In this document: positions 24,754-33,032 of the stretch, piece by piece | Numbering within the stretch: position 1 is the first letter of the stretch | Layout: each line of letters opens with the position of its first letter | Assembly (NCBI GenBank): GCA_902464595.1 | Contig: CABQJX010000006.1 | Location: 1 to 44,655 of the forward strand | Source of the DNA: an uncultured Lachnoclostridium sp. | GTDB lineage: Bacteria; Bacillota; Clostridia; Lachnospirales; Lachnospiraceae | Length of the DNA: 44,655 nt | Direction of reading: 5' to 3' | Notes under the pieces: generated by a model | The model's database searches: none | The model's input: only the letters and a program-made list of their open reading frames with translations | Told to the model about the DNA's origin: nothing | Translations under genes and position numbers: made by a program

Positions 24754-24826
24754 TTGGTATTCCTGCTGATTTAATTGGTATTCCCCTTTGATTCAAGGCT
24801 ATCCCCATTGATTCGAGGCCACCCCC
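24750..24826 (+). repeat. degenerate 20-22-bp tandem repeat after the RelA/SpoT-domain gene
   Basis: Four units begin TTTAATTGGTATTCC, TTTAATTGGTATTCC, TTCAAGGCTATCCC and TTCGAGGCCACCCC, the first overlapping the stop codon. The first two are identical over 15 bp. Non-coding on both strands as far as I can judge. Confidence 0.6.
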
Positions 24827-24853
24827 GAAAACCAGCCATAAGGCATACCAAAG

Positions 24854-24914
24854 AAAAAAAGAGAAGCTCCCGGGCAAAGCTTTATCCATGCCTGGTCACT
24901 TCTCTTTTTCTTTT
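24854..24914. terminator. bidirectional terminator between convergent genes
   Basis: AAAAGAGAAG pairs with CTTCTCTTTT, and the inner CCGGGCA pairs with TGCCTGG. A-runs on one side and T-runs (TTTTTCTTTTT) on the other make it function for both the plus-strand RelA/SpoT-domain gene and the minus-strand xylB operon. Confidence 0.85.
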
Positions 24915-24918
24915 TACC

Positions 24919-26385
24919 TTACAGTTCCCGGAACACACCCTTTAAGGCTGGGTACATCTGGCGGAAACGGCAGTAAGCTGCCTCATATTTCTCCACCAGC
25001 TCCGGCTCCGGCTCGATGGTTTCGGCTACTTTCACAATGGCATCAGCGGCTGTTTTCACATCTGGAAATTCCCCACATCCCACAGCGGCCAGAATCGCTC
25101 CGCCCAGTGCAGGCCCTTCCTCATGCTCCAGCACATCTACCTTTACGTTCATGATATTGGCAACCATCCGCTTCCACAGGCTGCTCTTTGCGCCTCCTCC
25201 GCAGATCTTGGTACGCCCAATCTTTAATCCTAACCGTCTCGCCACCTCAAGGGAATCCCTGAGGCCAAATACTACGCCCTCAAGCACTGCCTGGGTCATT
25301 TCTTCCCTGGCCGTATCCATGGTCATGCCAATAAAGCAGGCCCTCGCCCTTGGATCGTTGTGGGGTGAACGCTCTCCCATGAGATAGGGAAGGTAGTACA
25401 CATGATTCTCCCCTAATTTTACAATATTTTCCTGTTCTTTGGAAAATTCCTTTGTTTTAAGGATCTCCTCCATCCACCATTTATTACAGGAAGCAGCGCT
25501 GAGCATACATCCCATGAGATGGAAATGGCCGTCTGCATGGCAGAACGCGTGGAGCGCATTGTTCTCATCTCCCTTAAAATCCTGGCTGGAAATAAAAATG
25601 GTTCCGCTTGTTCCCAGGGAAATATTACACTGCCCTTCCCCTACCGTTCCGGTTCCCACAGCAGCTGCAGCATTGTCCCCGGCTCCAGCCATGATCTTCA
25701 CCGTATGAGAAAATCCCAGCTCCTCTGCCAGCTCCCCTTTGAGAGTTCCCACTGGTTCATAGCTTTCATAGAGATCCGGCAGCTGATCCCGGCTCACACC
25801 GCACAGCTCCATCATTTCCTCTGACCAGCACTTATTCTTCACATCCAGTAAAAGCATACCGGAAGCATCCGAGTAATCGGTACAGAAGCTGCCTGACAGA
25901 CGGTATGCCAGATAGTCTTTTGGCAGCATAATCTTCCTGATCCGTTTAAAATTCTCCGGCTCATTTTCCCGCATCCACAAGATCTTTGGAGCTGTAAAGC
26001 CAGTAAAAGCAATATTCGCAGTGCAGGCAGACAGCTTATCCATCCCCACCACGGTATTCAGATAATCGGTCTCCTTTTCTGAACGGCCGTCGTTCCAGAG
26101 AATGGCCGGGCGGATCACCTGATCCGCCTCGTCCAGTGTCACAAGGCCATGCATCTGTCCTCCAAAGCTGATCCCAGCTACCTGTGATCTGTCACAATCC
26201 GCGGTCAGCTCTTTCATGCCTTCCATAGAAGCCTTAAACCAATCCTCAGGATCCTGCTCCGACCAGGCCGGATGAGGGAAGTACAAGGGGTATTCCCTGG
26301 ATACGATCTTCCTGATCGCTCCTGTGCCGTCCATCAAAAGCAGCTTCACCGCTGAGGTTCCCAGGTCAATTCCTATATACAGCAT
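24919..26385 (-). CDS. xylB: xylulokinase (FGGY family)
   Basis: 488-residue FGGY carbohydrate kinase with the XylB pattern: IGIDLGTSAVKLLLMD at the N-terminus (phosphate loop), SFGGQMHGLV, AILWNDGRS, and the C-terminal KICGGGAKSSLWKRMVANI ATP-site region, all usual for D-xylulose kinases. It phosphorylates the ketose produced by the isomerase encoded just upstream (15 bp). Start supported by AAGGAGGAAG. Given the neighbouring fucose-isomerase-family gene, the ketose could also be another pentulose. Confidence 0.92.
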   Translation of the reverse strand: MLYIGIDLGTSAVKLLLMDGTGAIRKIVSREYPLYFPHPAWSEQDPEDWFKASMEGMKELTADCDRSQVAGISFGGQMHGLVTLDEADQVIRPAILWNDGRSEKETDYLNTVVGMDKLSACTANIAFTGFTAPKILWMRENEPENFKRIRKIMLPKDYLAYRLSGSFCTDYSDASGMLLLDVKNKCWSEEMMELCGVSRDQLPDLYESYEPVGTLKGELAEELGFSHTVKIMAGAGDNAAAAVGTGTVGEGQCNISLGTSGTIFISSQDFKGDENNALHAFCHADGHFHLMGCMLSAASCNKWWMEEILKTKEFSKEQENIVKLGENHVYYLPYLMGERSPHNDPRARACFIGMTMDTAREEMTQAVLEGVVFGLRDSLEVARRLGLKIGRTKICGGGAKSSLWKRMVANIMNVKVDVLEHEEGPALGGAILAAVGCGEFPDVKTAADAIVKVAETIEPEPELVEKYEAAYCRFRQMYPALKGVFREL

Positions 26386-26400
26386 GGTCTTCCTCCTTAT

Positions 26401-27885
26401 TTATGCAAATGGATTCTCTGTCTTATAGCGCACACCTTTTGGCTGGTTGTAACCGATCTCATCCACATCCACGCCAATGTACTTAAATACCTCGAACAGA
26501 GCCTTTCCGTATTTTCCAAATGCCACTGCTCCATGGTGCGGATAGTTCTTCTCGATGAGCACATGGCGGTAGAACCGGCCCATCTCCGGAATTGCAAACA
26601 CACCGATGGAACCGAAGGAACGGGTTGCTACAGGAAGGACCTCTCCCTCTGCAATGTAAGCACGCAGCTTGTTGTCAGCTGTGCTCTGGAGACGGTAGAA
26701 AGTGATGTCGCCTGGCTTAATATCTCCCTCTAAGGTTCCCTGGGTCACCTCGATCGGAAGGGCTCTTGCCATGATCATCTGATATTTCATTTCACAGAAG
26801 GACAGCTTGCTGGAAGCGGTATTTCCGCAGTGGAATCCCATAAATGTGTCTTTCAGTGTGTAATCATATTTTCCCTTAATATCAGCCTCATACATATCTT
26901 TTGGAACCGTGTTGTTGATATCCAGCAGTGTCACTGCATCCTGGCTGATAACCGTTCCAATGTACTCGCTGAGAGCGCCGTAAATATCAACCTCGCAGGA
27001 AACAGGAATACCCTGGGCCGTGAGACGGCTGTTTACATAACATGGAACAAATCCAAACTGGGTCTGGAATGCGGGCCAGCATTTTCCTGCGATAGCCACA
27101 TACTTGCGGTATCCCTTGTGAGCCTCTACCCAGTCCTTTAAGGTCAGCTCATACTGGGCTAACTTCGCCAGGATCTCCGGCTTCTTGTTGCCTGCTCCCA
27201 GCTCTGCCTCCATCTCCTTTACCACTGCCGGGATACGCTCATCTCCTGCATGGTTGTTGAATGCTTCAAATAAATCCAGCTCAGAGTTCTCCTCGATCTC
27301 AACTCCCAGATTGTAAAGCTGCTTGATGGGAGCATTGCATGCTAAGAAGTTTAAAGGTCTCGGGCCAAAGCTGATGATCTTTAAATCGTTTAACGCTGCA
27401 ACGGCTCTTGCGATGGGTACAAACTCATGGATCATGTCTGCGCAGTCCTCGGCATCCCCTACCGGGTATTCTGGTATGTAAGCCTTGATGTTGCGCAAGG
27501 CCAGGTTGTAGCTGGCATTTAACATACCGCAGTAAGCGTCGCCGCGGCCCTGGCACAGATTGTCCCCTGTCTCCTCAGCCGCTGCCACAAACATTTTAGG
27601 CCCATCAAAATGCTTTGCCAGCAATGTCTCTGAGATCTCCGGCCCAAAATTTCCAAGATATACGCAAAGGGCATTGCATCCTGCTTTTTTAATATCCTCC
27701 AAAGCCTGTACCATGTGGATCTCGCTCTCAACGATACAGATGGGACATTCATAAATGTCTGCCTCATTATATTTTGCCTTATATGCCTCTACCAGGGCTT
27801 TTCTTCTGTTTACGGAAAGGGATTCCGGGAAACAGTCCCTGCTCACTGCTACAATACCAATCTTTACCTCTGGTGTGTTGTTCAT
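26401..27885 (-). CDS. L-fucose/L-arabinose isomerase-family protein
   Basis: 494 residues. The family is recognised from the overall pattern: IGIVAVSRDCFPESL N-terminus, NALCVYLGNFGPE, CWPAFQTQFGFVPCYVNSRL, CEVDIYGALSEYIG, MGFHCGNTASSKLS and GPALGG-like C-terminal fucose-isomerase fold with HHGAVAFGKYGKALFE. The metal-binding Glu and Asp are expected in CEVD and LLDINN. It converts an aldose to a ketose, probably a pentose or 6-deoxyhexose, which XylB then phosphorylates. GGAGGT site ahead of the ATG. Substrate is not determined by sequence; members act on D-arabinose/L-fucose and other sugars. Confidence 0.85.
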   Translation of the reverse strand: MNNTPEVKIGIVAVSRDCFPESLSVNRRKALVEAYKAKYNEADIYECPICIVESEIHMVQALEDIKKAGCNALCVYLGNFGPEISETLLAKHFDGPKMFVAAAEETGDNLCQGRGDAYCGMLNASYNLALRNIKAYIPEYPVGDAEDCADMIHEFVPIARAVAALNDLKIISFGPRPLNFLACNAPIKQLYNLGVEIEENSELDLFEAFNNHAGDERIPAVVKEMEAELGAGNKKPEILAKLAQYELTLKDWVEAHKGYRKYVAIAGKCWPAFQTQFGFVPCYVNSRLTAQGIPVSCEVDIYGALSEYIGTVISQDAVTLLDINNTVPKDMYEADIKGKYDYTLKDTFMGFHCGNTASSKLSFCEMKYQMIMARALPIEVTQGTLEGDIKPGDITFYRLQSTADNKLRAYIAEGEVLPVATRSFGSIGVFAIPEMGRFYRHVLIEKNYPHHGAVAFGKYGKALFEVFKYIGVDVDEIGYNQPKGVRYKTENPFA

Positions 27886-27923
27886 ATTTCTCTTACCTCC
27901 TAAAATAATTATAGAATGTTCTA

Positions 27924-28550
27924 TTAATCTACGGTGAGATTTTCACCCTTCAGTCCAATAAAAGCCCCTTCCGGCAGCCCGCCCTCCTCATGACCGATCA
28001 GCCATTTATTGACTGCAAAAAGGAGTCTGTCCTCCGGATCCTTTACCTCAATTGGCTCCATATCCATATTGGTTCCCCTTGGAAGTACTACTACGCAGCG
28101 GAATCCCTTCTCCTCCACATGGCAGGGAGCATAGTGAAGGGTTGTTGCATAGATCTCCACAGCGGTTCCTGCCGGCACAAAAAAGGCCTCCATTTTAGAG
28201 GTATCATAGGTATGATCCTCGCAGATGTCATGCTGTCTCCCCAGGATCAGGATCAGGTCATTGACCGCAATATCTACCTCAGAATCCCTGTGATATTCTA
28301 CTGCATTCAGTTTTTTGTTGTGGCCGTTGCAGTAACCGATCTGTATCGGCATCTGTCCGTAAATCCCTTTTTCAAGCTCCTTGTACTCCGAAAGAGCTTC
28401 CAGCTCTGGAACAGAAGGCACATAGATCACCTGCTCCGGCAAAGGAGTCTTCTCCATAGCCTCCAATAACCCCTTAAAGTCATATCCGGTAATGATTCTT
28501 CCATAGGCGCCAAACCCTTGATCTGTCACCGGCTTTACTGTCATCCCCAT
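27924..28550 (-). CDS. DUF4867-family cupin-like protein
   Basis: 208 residues from the ATG at 28550, chosen because AAGGAGG lies 7 nt ahead; an upstream in-frame ATG at 28586 lacks one. The central part looks like a cupin (YHRDSEVDIAVNDLILILGR, then PAGTAVEIYATTLHYAPCH), as in the DUF4867 family found in sugar operons of Clostridia. A sugar isomerase or mutarotase role is possible but not shown. First gene of the DUF4867-isomerase-xylB operon. Confidence 0.75.
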   Translation of the reverse strand: MGMTVKPVTDQGFGAYGRIITGYDFKGLLEAMEKTPLPEQVIYVPSVPELEALSEYKELEKGIYGQMPIQIGYCNGHNKKLNAVEYHRDSEVDIAVNDLILILGRQHDICEDHTYDTSKMEAFFVPAGTAVEIYATTLHYAPCHVEEKGFRCVVVLPRGTNMDMEPIEVKDPEDRLLFAVNKWLIGHEEGGLPEGAFIGLKGENLTVD

Positions 28551-28623
28551 CCCGTTTCCTCCTTGTCTTATTTCAGGCGGCCCCATCAGCCTTTCCCTTA
28601 TTTTTTATTTCTCTTGAATTTCT

Positions 28624-28629
28624 ATTATA
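28624..28629 (-). promoter_or_regulatory. -10 box for the DUF4867-isomerase-xylB operon
   Basis: Perfect TATAAT on the minus strand, about 75 bp before the operon start. The -35 region is only T-rich, consistent with activation by the AraC-type regulator encoded next door. Confidence 0.45.
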
Positions 28630-28650
28630 ATACAAATAAGCAAAAAAAGC

Positions 28651-28678
28651 GTGCTGTTATTTCATGAACTAACAGCAC
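28651..28678. terminator. terminator at the 3' end of the AraC-type gene
   Basis: GTGCTGTTA pairs with TAACAGCAC around a 10-nt loop, flanked by A-runs and T-runs on both sides, so it can work in both directions. It overlaps the last codons of the regulator gene. Confidence 0.75.
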
Positions 28679-29549
28679 TTTTTTGCGATTTCTCTATTTC
28701 TTGTACTTTTCCTATTTCCTGCGATTTTCCTAAGATTTGCTTTCGGTACTGGCTGGGCAGGCAGCCGTATTGCTTTTTAAATGCCTTTGTAAAGGCTCTG
28801 GCATCGGGAAACCCGTGTTCCATAGCAATCTCCCCGATATAACGGTCGGAATGGATCAGTTCCCTGGCTGCATACTTCACCCGAAGATCGCTGAGATAGG
28901 TGCGGTATCCCACCTGGGCATACTCGCGGAACATATGGGACAAATACGTAGGCGTAAACCCAAAATGAGAAGCTACCCCCTCTAAGCTCATTTCTTTGTT
29001 GTAATTTTCCTTCATGTACTGTGTAACCCGCGACAGCTTATCCAGATGGCGCTTCTGTTTTCTCCTTGCCTCACCGATCCCTTCAATTCCAAATTCTGTC
29101 ACCAACAGGTACAAAAATTCCATAAACTGGCCTTTTACCTTCAAGCGGTATCCCAGCTTTCTCTGCTCATAAGTCCCGAACATAGATCGAACCAAGCTTC
29201 CCAGCCGTTCCCTGGTTTCCTCAGGCTTCCCCTCAAAATCAATATAGGACTCCTCACTCAGATACCCTTCAAAAGATTCCAGGGGGATCTGGAGGACAAT
29301 AGTCCGGTTGGGGTTAGGACTTTCGATAGAATGGAGTTCATTGGGATTTACGATCACAAACTGCCCTGGCTCCAAATGGTAATGGGTGGACTGGATAAAA
29401 AATTCCAGATTTCCACTGGTCACTAAAAATAGTTCCACAGACTGATGCCAATGACGGCTCACTCTGTAATTTCCATCTTTTCCCTCAAATAAAAACATGC
29501 GGAAGGGAAGATCGTCGTTTGGTATAACAGTTTCATGGCGAAAATCCAT
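28662..29549 (-). CDS. AraC-family transcriptional regulator
   Basis: 295 residues. The N-terminal half is a cupin sugar-sensing domain (RHWHQSVELFLVTSG, GQFVIVNPNELHSI). The C-terminal 100 residues are the AraC double helix-turn-helix: MSLEGVASHFGFTPTYLSHMFRE, then IGEIAMEHGFPDARAFTKAFKKQYGCLPSQYRK. It probably controls the sugar operon that begins 112 bp downstream of its stop on the same strand, with the effector being the operon's sugar. GAAAGGAAAG site before the ATG. Confidence 0.9.
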   Translation of the reverse strand: MDFRHETVIPNDDLPFRMFLFEGKDGNYRVSRHWHQSVELFLVTSGNLEFFIQSTHYHLEPGQFVIVNPNELHSIESPNPNRTIVLQIPLESFEGYLSEESYIDFEGKPEETRERLGSLVRSMFGTYEQRKLGYRLKVKGQFMEFLYLLVTEFGIEGIGEARRKQKRHLDKLSRVTQYMKENYNKEMSLEGVASHFGFTPTYLSHMFREYAQVGYRTYLSDLRVKYAARELIHSDRYIGEIAMEHGFPDARAFTKAFKKQYGCLPSQYRKQILGKSQEIGKVQEIEKSQKSAVSS

Positions 29550-29577
29550 ATACTTTCCTTTCTTTACATAATTCCCT

Positions 29578-29729
29578 GTAACCGTTCAGCCATGCGAAGA
29601 TTCAGATAGGAAAACGAGTTGAAAGCTTGTTTTCATAAACGTTTTCCTGTCTGAAGCTTCATAGGGCAGACGCCCGGCGCTTCTTGTCCGCTTTAGGGCG
29701 GACAAGAAGATGTATGGCTGAAATGTTAC
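29578..29729 (-). mobile_element. 152-bp MITE-like composite hairpin element, copy 2 (opposite orientation)
   Basis: Ends are GTAACCGTTCAGCCAT and ATGGCTGAAATGTTAC. Read on the minus strand it follows the same order of parts as copy 1: CTTCTTG hairpin, middle stem, then GGAAAAC hairpin with AAGC core. Length is also exactly 152 bp. Flanks are AATTCCCT (29570-29577) and AATTTCCT (29730-29737), an 8-bp duplication with one change. It sits 29 bp ahead of the AraC-type gene start and may carry or disturb its promoter. Confidence 0.75.
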
Positions 29730-29804
29730 AATTTCCTTATTTTTCCTGCCGGCCAGCACATCACAGCTCTGAAAAATATGATAGGATCCTGGAAGCCCGT
29801 TCCA

Positions 29805-30758
29805 TCACTCTATGGAAAATTGGAGAGCCCGTTTCATCTCCTGCCCGGAATAAAGCTCTTCCTCAATCCGTATATCCTTTTCCAGGGAATAAATCCCCGG
29901 CTCCAGAGGGCCGTAAGACTGTTCCAGATCTATTGTCCATAGCACGGGTTCCCCCCGCTTCGGCATATATATCACATCAACGATCACTTTGGGGGTCAGA
30001 GGGGTCATTTCTTCCCACTGCCCCTCCTTTCCCTGCTTTTTAAGCCGGCACTCATCTGTGAAAACCACGGAAAGCTCTGTATCATTTGTTAAAAGCACCG
30101 TAAGAGCTTGTGGATCCACGGTCTGTCCCTCAAGCCTCATACCGATTTCCGAGGGAAGAACGGCTTCTGTCATATGATTGATCCGGCATACCTTCAGCTG
30201 TCCATCCGTCTCCTGAAGCCATACGGCTCCTGTGCTCCCCATCATAATGCCCTGCCAGCTGCAAAACATTTCCCGGCAGTCTTCCGCCTCAATCTCTGCC
30301 AAAAACAGGGGATTTACATGATCCTTCCAATATTGCCCGTCGGCCAGAAGTTCCTCTGGGCTTTGGTAGATCCGCTCCTCAATCTCCAAAGGATACGAAC
30401 AGATTGATGCCAGGGACTTCCAGTCCCTATTTAAAAGATACTGTTTTGCTTCCTTTGCTGTCTGTTCGATCTCATAAGCGGAAAGGTCAAAGCCGGAAGC
30501 GGCATAATAGTCTTCTGGCGTTTCCATTTTTTCCTCTAACCACCCTTCCTGCTGCTCCTCCGTTCCCCTGTCCTCTCCGGTCTTAGCGGACTGACGACAA
30601 TCCTCCGCTTTTTCTTCCTCCTGGTTCTTAGATCCATCTTCCGCTTCTGCCCTGTTTTCATTTTCCATTGTCTGTTTTTTGCTGCATCCCATATGGAACG
30701 CACTGGCTGCCATAAAAGCCATTCCCAGCACAAGCCCTTGAAGAATACATTTTTTCAC
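29805..30758 (-). CDS. lipoprotein of unknown function
   Basis: 317 residues from a GTG start. The signal ends in a lipobox HMGC near residue 25, so it is an extracytoplasmic lipoprotein. A Glu/Lys-rich linker (about 30-80) leads to a helical part (YEIEQTAKEAKQYLLNRDWKSLASIC) that resembles DUF-type stalk domains, then a C-terminal beta domain (EPVLWTIDLEQSYGPLEPGIYSLEK) typical of small Ig-like domains in Clostridial lipoproteins. Function unknown. It is monocistronic. Confidence 0.75.
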   Translation of the reverse strand: MKKCILQGLVLGMAFMAASAFHMGCSKKQTMENENRAEAEDGSKNQEEEKAEDCRQSAKTGEDRGTEEQQEGWLEEKMETPEDYYAASGFDLSAYEIEQTAKEAKQYLLNRDWKSLASICSYPLEIEERIYQSPEELLADGQYWKDHVNPLFLAEIEAEDCREMFCSWQGIMMGSTGAVWLQETDGQLKVCRINHMTEAVLPSEIGMRLEGQTVDPQALTVLLTNDTELSVVFTDECRLKKQGKEGQWEEMTPLTPKVIVDVIYMPKRGEPVLWTIDLEQSYGPLEPGIYSLEKDIRIEEELYSGQEMKRALQFSIE

Positions 30759-30857
30759 CCCAGCCTTCCCCTCCCTTCCTGCCTTTTATCTGCTTTTATC
30801 TGAATTATGACACATTTTTTTTACTTTTTCCACAATATTTTTCTTTCAATCATCATG

Positions 30858-30941
30858 AAAAAGGATCCTGCGCGGAGCGCTTTTTGTGTAATAGGAATAT
30901 TGCGGACACATTTCCTATTACGTAAAAAACCGGCCAGGATC
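30858..30941 (-). terminator. long hairpin terminator after the HPr-like gene
   Basis: On the minus strand GATCCTG pairs with CAGGATC and a long inner stem TTTTTACGTAATAGGAA pairs with TTCCTATTACACAAAAA (15 of 17 bases); five U residues follow. The whole palindrome is 78 bp, larger than an ordinary terminator. Confidence 0.65.
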
Positions 30942-30995
30942 ACTCCCAGCCAGCTTTTGTCATATCTATATAAATTTAATAAAGAGAGGACTAAC

Positions 30996-31226
30996 TTATG
31001 CTGCAAATGGAGCGATTTCCTCCATCAGCTTCTCACATCCGTCTTCTGTGTGAAGGATCAGCTCTACTGTCTTTGACTTTGCAAGGGATAATACGCCTAC
31101 GATGGACTTTGCGTCAACCATACGGCTTCCCCACTTCACATCCGCGTCGAAATCAAAACGGTTCATGATCCTTACAAAATTGATGATCTGGTCTGCCTGA
31201 TCAAATTTTACAAGTATATGCTTCAT
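30996..31226 (-). CDS. HPr-like protein lacking the phospho-histidine
   Basis: 76 residues from the ATG at 31226 (GGAGGTGAGC lies ahead; an upstream in-frame ATG at 31241 overlaps that site). The HPr fold is shown by DADVKWGSRMVDAKSIVGVLSLA, which keeps the serine position of the HPr Ser46 motif. The N-terminal GIHARP motif of HPr, with His15, is replaced by DQADQII, so it cannot be a normal PTS phosphocarrier. Crh of Bacillus likewise lacks His15 and acts in catabolite control; a Crh-like role is an inference. Monocistronic. Confidence 0.8.
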   Translation of the reverse strand: MKHILVKFDQADQIINFVRIMNRFDFDADVKWGSRMVDAKSIVGVLSLAKSKTVELILHTEDGCEKLMEEIAPFAA

Positions 31227-31394
31227 ATTGCTCACCTCCACCTGATCTTTCCTGGTAAAAGCTTTTATCTGATTGCTTTACTGTTCTCCCTGGAACGTCT
31301 ATATCATATCACAAGACAGAAAGGGATTTCCACCGTAATATTTTTTTATCCCGTGGAATATTTTAATCTTTTCCCCTCTTGAGTTCCCCTCCCT

Positions 31395-31422
31395 TTGCAA
31401 ACGCAGCTTTTCCTGTTACAAT
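31395..31422 (+). promoter_or_regulatory. sigma-A promoter of the YesN/YesM-type pair
   Basis: TTGCAA at 31395-31400 and TACAAT at 31417-31422, 16-bp spacer, about 35 bp ahead of the response-regulator start. Confidence 0.5.
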
Positions 31423-31457
31423 AGGATTAACCAAACAGGAAGGAGAACCGCCCGCCG

Positions 31458-33032
31458 ATGAAGCTGCTGATTATTGATGACGAAAAACTCACCAGGGAGG
31501 GCATCGAAAAAGGATTGGATCTGGAAAAACTTGGCATCAGCCAGGTTTTCTTAGCCGATGACGGAGTCCACGGCTTCCAAACAGCTCTGGAACAAAAGCC
31601 CGATATTATCCTTACAGATGTGCGCATGCCTCGGATGAATGGGGTAGAGATGGCAGAAAAAATCCTCAAAGAGCTGCCCTCTGTCTCGATTATTTTTATG
31701 AGCGCTTATTCTGATAAGGAGTATCTGAAAGCCGCTATCAAGCTAAAAGCTCTGGGATATGTGGAAAAGCCGCTGGATATGGAGGAGCTCTCTGCAGCCA
31801 TATGGGAGGCTGTGGTCAACTGCCGCAGGGAACAGCGAACCCAGTCCGCAGTTCAGCTTCAAAAACAGGAGCTGAAAAATCAACTGTGCCATTACCTGAC
31901 CCAATCCAGCCCGGACGCCCTTGAAAAAGCAGAAACACTGAATCAGGAATTAGGAAAGGTTCTTGACTCCAATTCCTGCATCTGCTGCCTGATCCTAGAC
32001 TGTATCCCGCTCCTCTCCTCCCTCCCGGAACCGGAAATGTACAGCCTGCGCGACGACTTTAACACATGGCTGGAGGAGCATCATATTTTCCAGGCCCATA
32101 CCTTCCGGGGAGATCACCGTATCCTGATCTTTCTCGTGTCACAGGGCAGGCCCGCACAAGGCACGTTCAGCCAGTGCGCCCAGTTCCTGTCCCGCCGCTT
32201 TCAAAACATCTGTCCCTTTTTTATTGCTCTGGGGCCGGAGGTGTGCAAAATGGACCGGGCATGGTTTTCCTATGAGGAGGCCTGCGAATATCTAAAAGGC
32301 GCTTTCTTCTATGAGTACGGTTTCCTTCTCACCAGCAGGCTTGAGGCAGCGCCCTTCCAGCCCCCTGCTGATCTGCTTCTGCCGTTTTCCATGGCGCTGG
32401 CAGAAAAAGACGAGGAACAGGTTTTGTCCGTCACCCGCAGCCTGCTCTGCTCCATCATCCCCAGCCCTCTGTTTGACAGCAGCCAGATCAAAGACCTTTA
32501 CTACCGATATTTCAGCAAGCTGGACGAGCATGGGCTCCACAACTATATTTCCCTATGGCAGAAGGAAGGGCTGGAGTCAGAATCCATCTGGGAAGGGATC
32601 ATGAGATGCCATACCCTCTCAGAGCTGGATCACCTTCTGACAGCCAAAATTAGGTTGTTTTTCCAACGTTTAAAAACCAACAGTGTAGGAAATCCTGTTG
32701 TTTTCCAGATCAAAGAATACATACATAAGCACTATGCCATCCCCTCTCTGTCTGTGCCTGACGTCAGCGAATATGTGCGCCTTTCTTCCAGTTACGTGTG
32801 CACGATCTTCAAAAACGAAACCGGACAGACCTTAAACCAGTATCTGACTGATTACCGCATCAAAATGTCCAAACAATTTTTAAGCGATCCCAGATACAAG
32901 ATTGCTGACATCTCCTCCAAAGTAGGATACAGTGACGGCAACTATTACAGCAAAACATTTAAAAAAATCGTGGGCCTCTCCCCCTCAGAATACAGGGATA
33001 AGATGGCTCTCTCGGAAGGAAATCCCCTATGA
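31458..33032 (+). CDS. YesN-type response regulator (receiver + AraC DNA-binding domain)
   Basis: 524 residues. Residues 1-120 are the receiver: IIDDEKLTREGIEKGL, the phospho-Asp in ILTDVRMPRMNGVEM (Asp54), MSAYSD, and the K in YVEKPLD. The long middle is a variable linker. The C-terminus (about 415-515) is an AraC-type HTH (SVPDVSEYVRLSSSYVCTIFKNETG, IADISSKVGYSDGNYYSKTFKK). Pairs with the sensor kinase that starts with a 4-bp ATGA overlap. GAAGGAGAA site before the ATG. Confidence 0.93.
   Translation: MKLLIIDDEKLTREGIEKGLDLEKLGISQVFLADDGVHGFQTALEQKPDIILTDVRMPRMNGVEMAEKILKELPSVSIIFMSAYSDKEYLKAAIKLKALGYVEKPLDMEELSAAIWEAVVNCRREQRTQSAVQLQKQELKNQLCHYLTQSSPDALEKAETLNQELGKVLDSNSCICCLILDCIPLLSSLPEPEMYSLRDDFNTWLEEHHIFQAHTFRGDHRILIFLVSQGRPAQGTFSQCAQFLSRRFQNICPFFIALGPEVCKMDRAWFSYEEACEYLKGAFFYEYGFLLTSRLEAAPFQPPADLLLPFSMALAEKDEEQVLSVTRSLLCSIIPSPLFDSSQIKDLYYRYFSKLDEHGLHNYISLWQKEGLESESIWEGIMRCHTLSELDHLLTAKIRLFFQRLKTNSVGNPVVFQIKEYIHKHYAIPSLSVPDVSEYVRLSSSYVCTIFKNETGQTLNQYLTDYRIKMSKQFLSDPRYKIADISSKVGYSDGNYYSKTFKKIVGLSPSEYRDKMALSEGNPL

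Noticed and set aside
30821..31006. Minus-strand ORF across the HPr gene terminator
   Set aside because: It is read through the long hairpin palindrome and has no supporting ribosome site.
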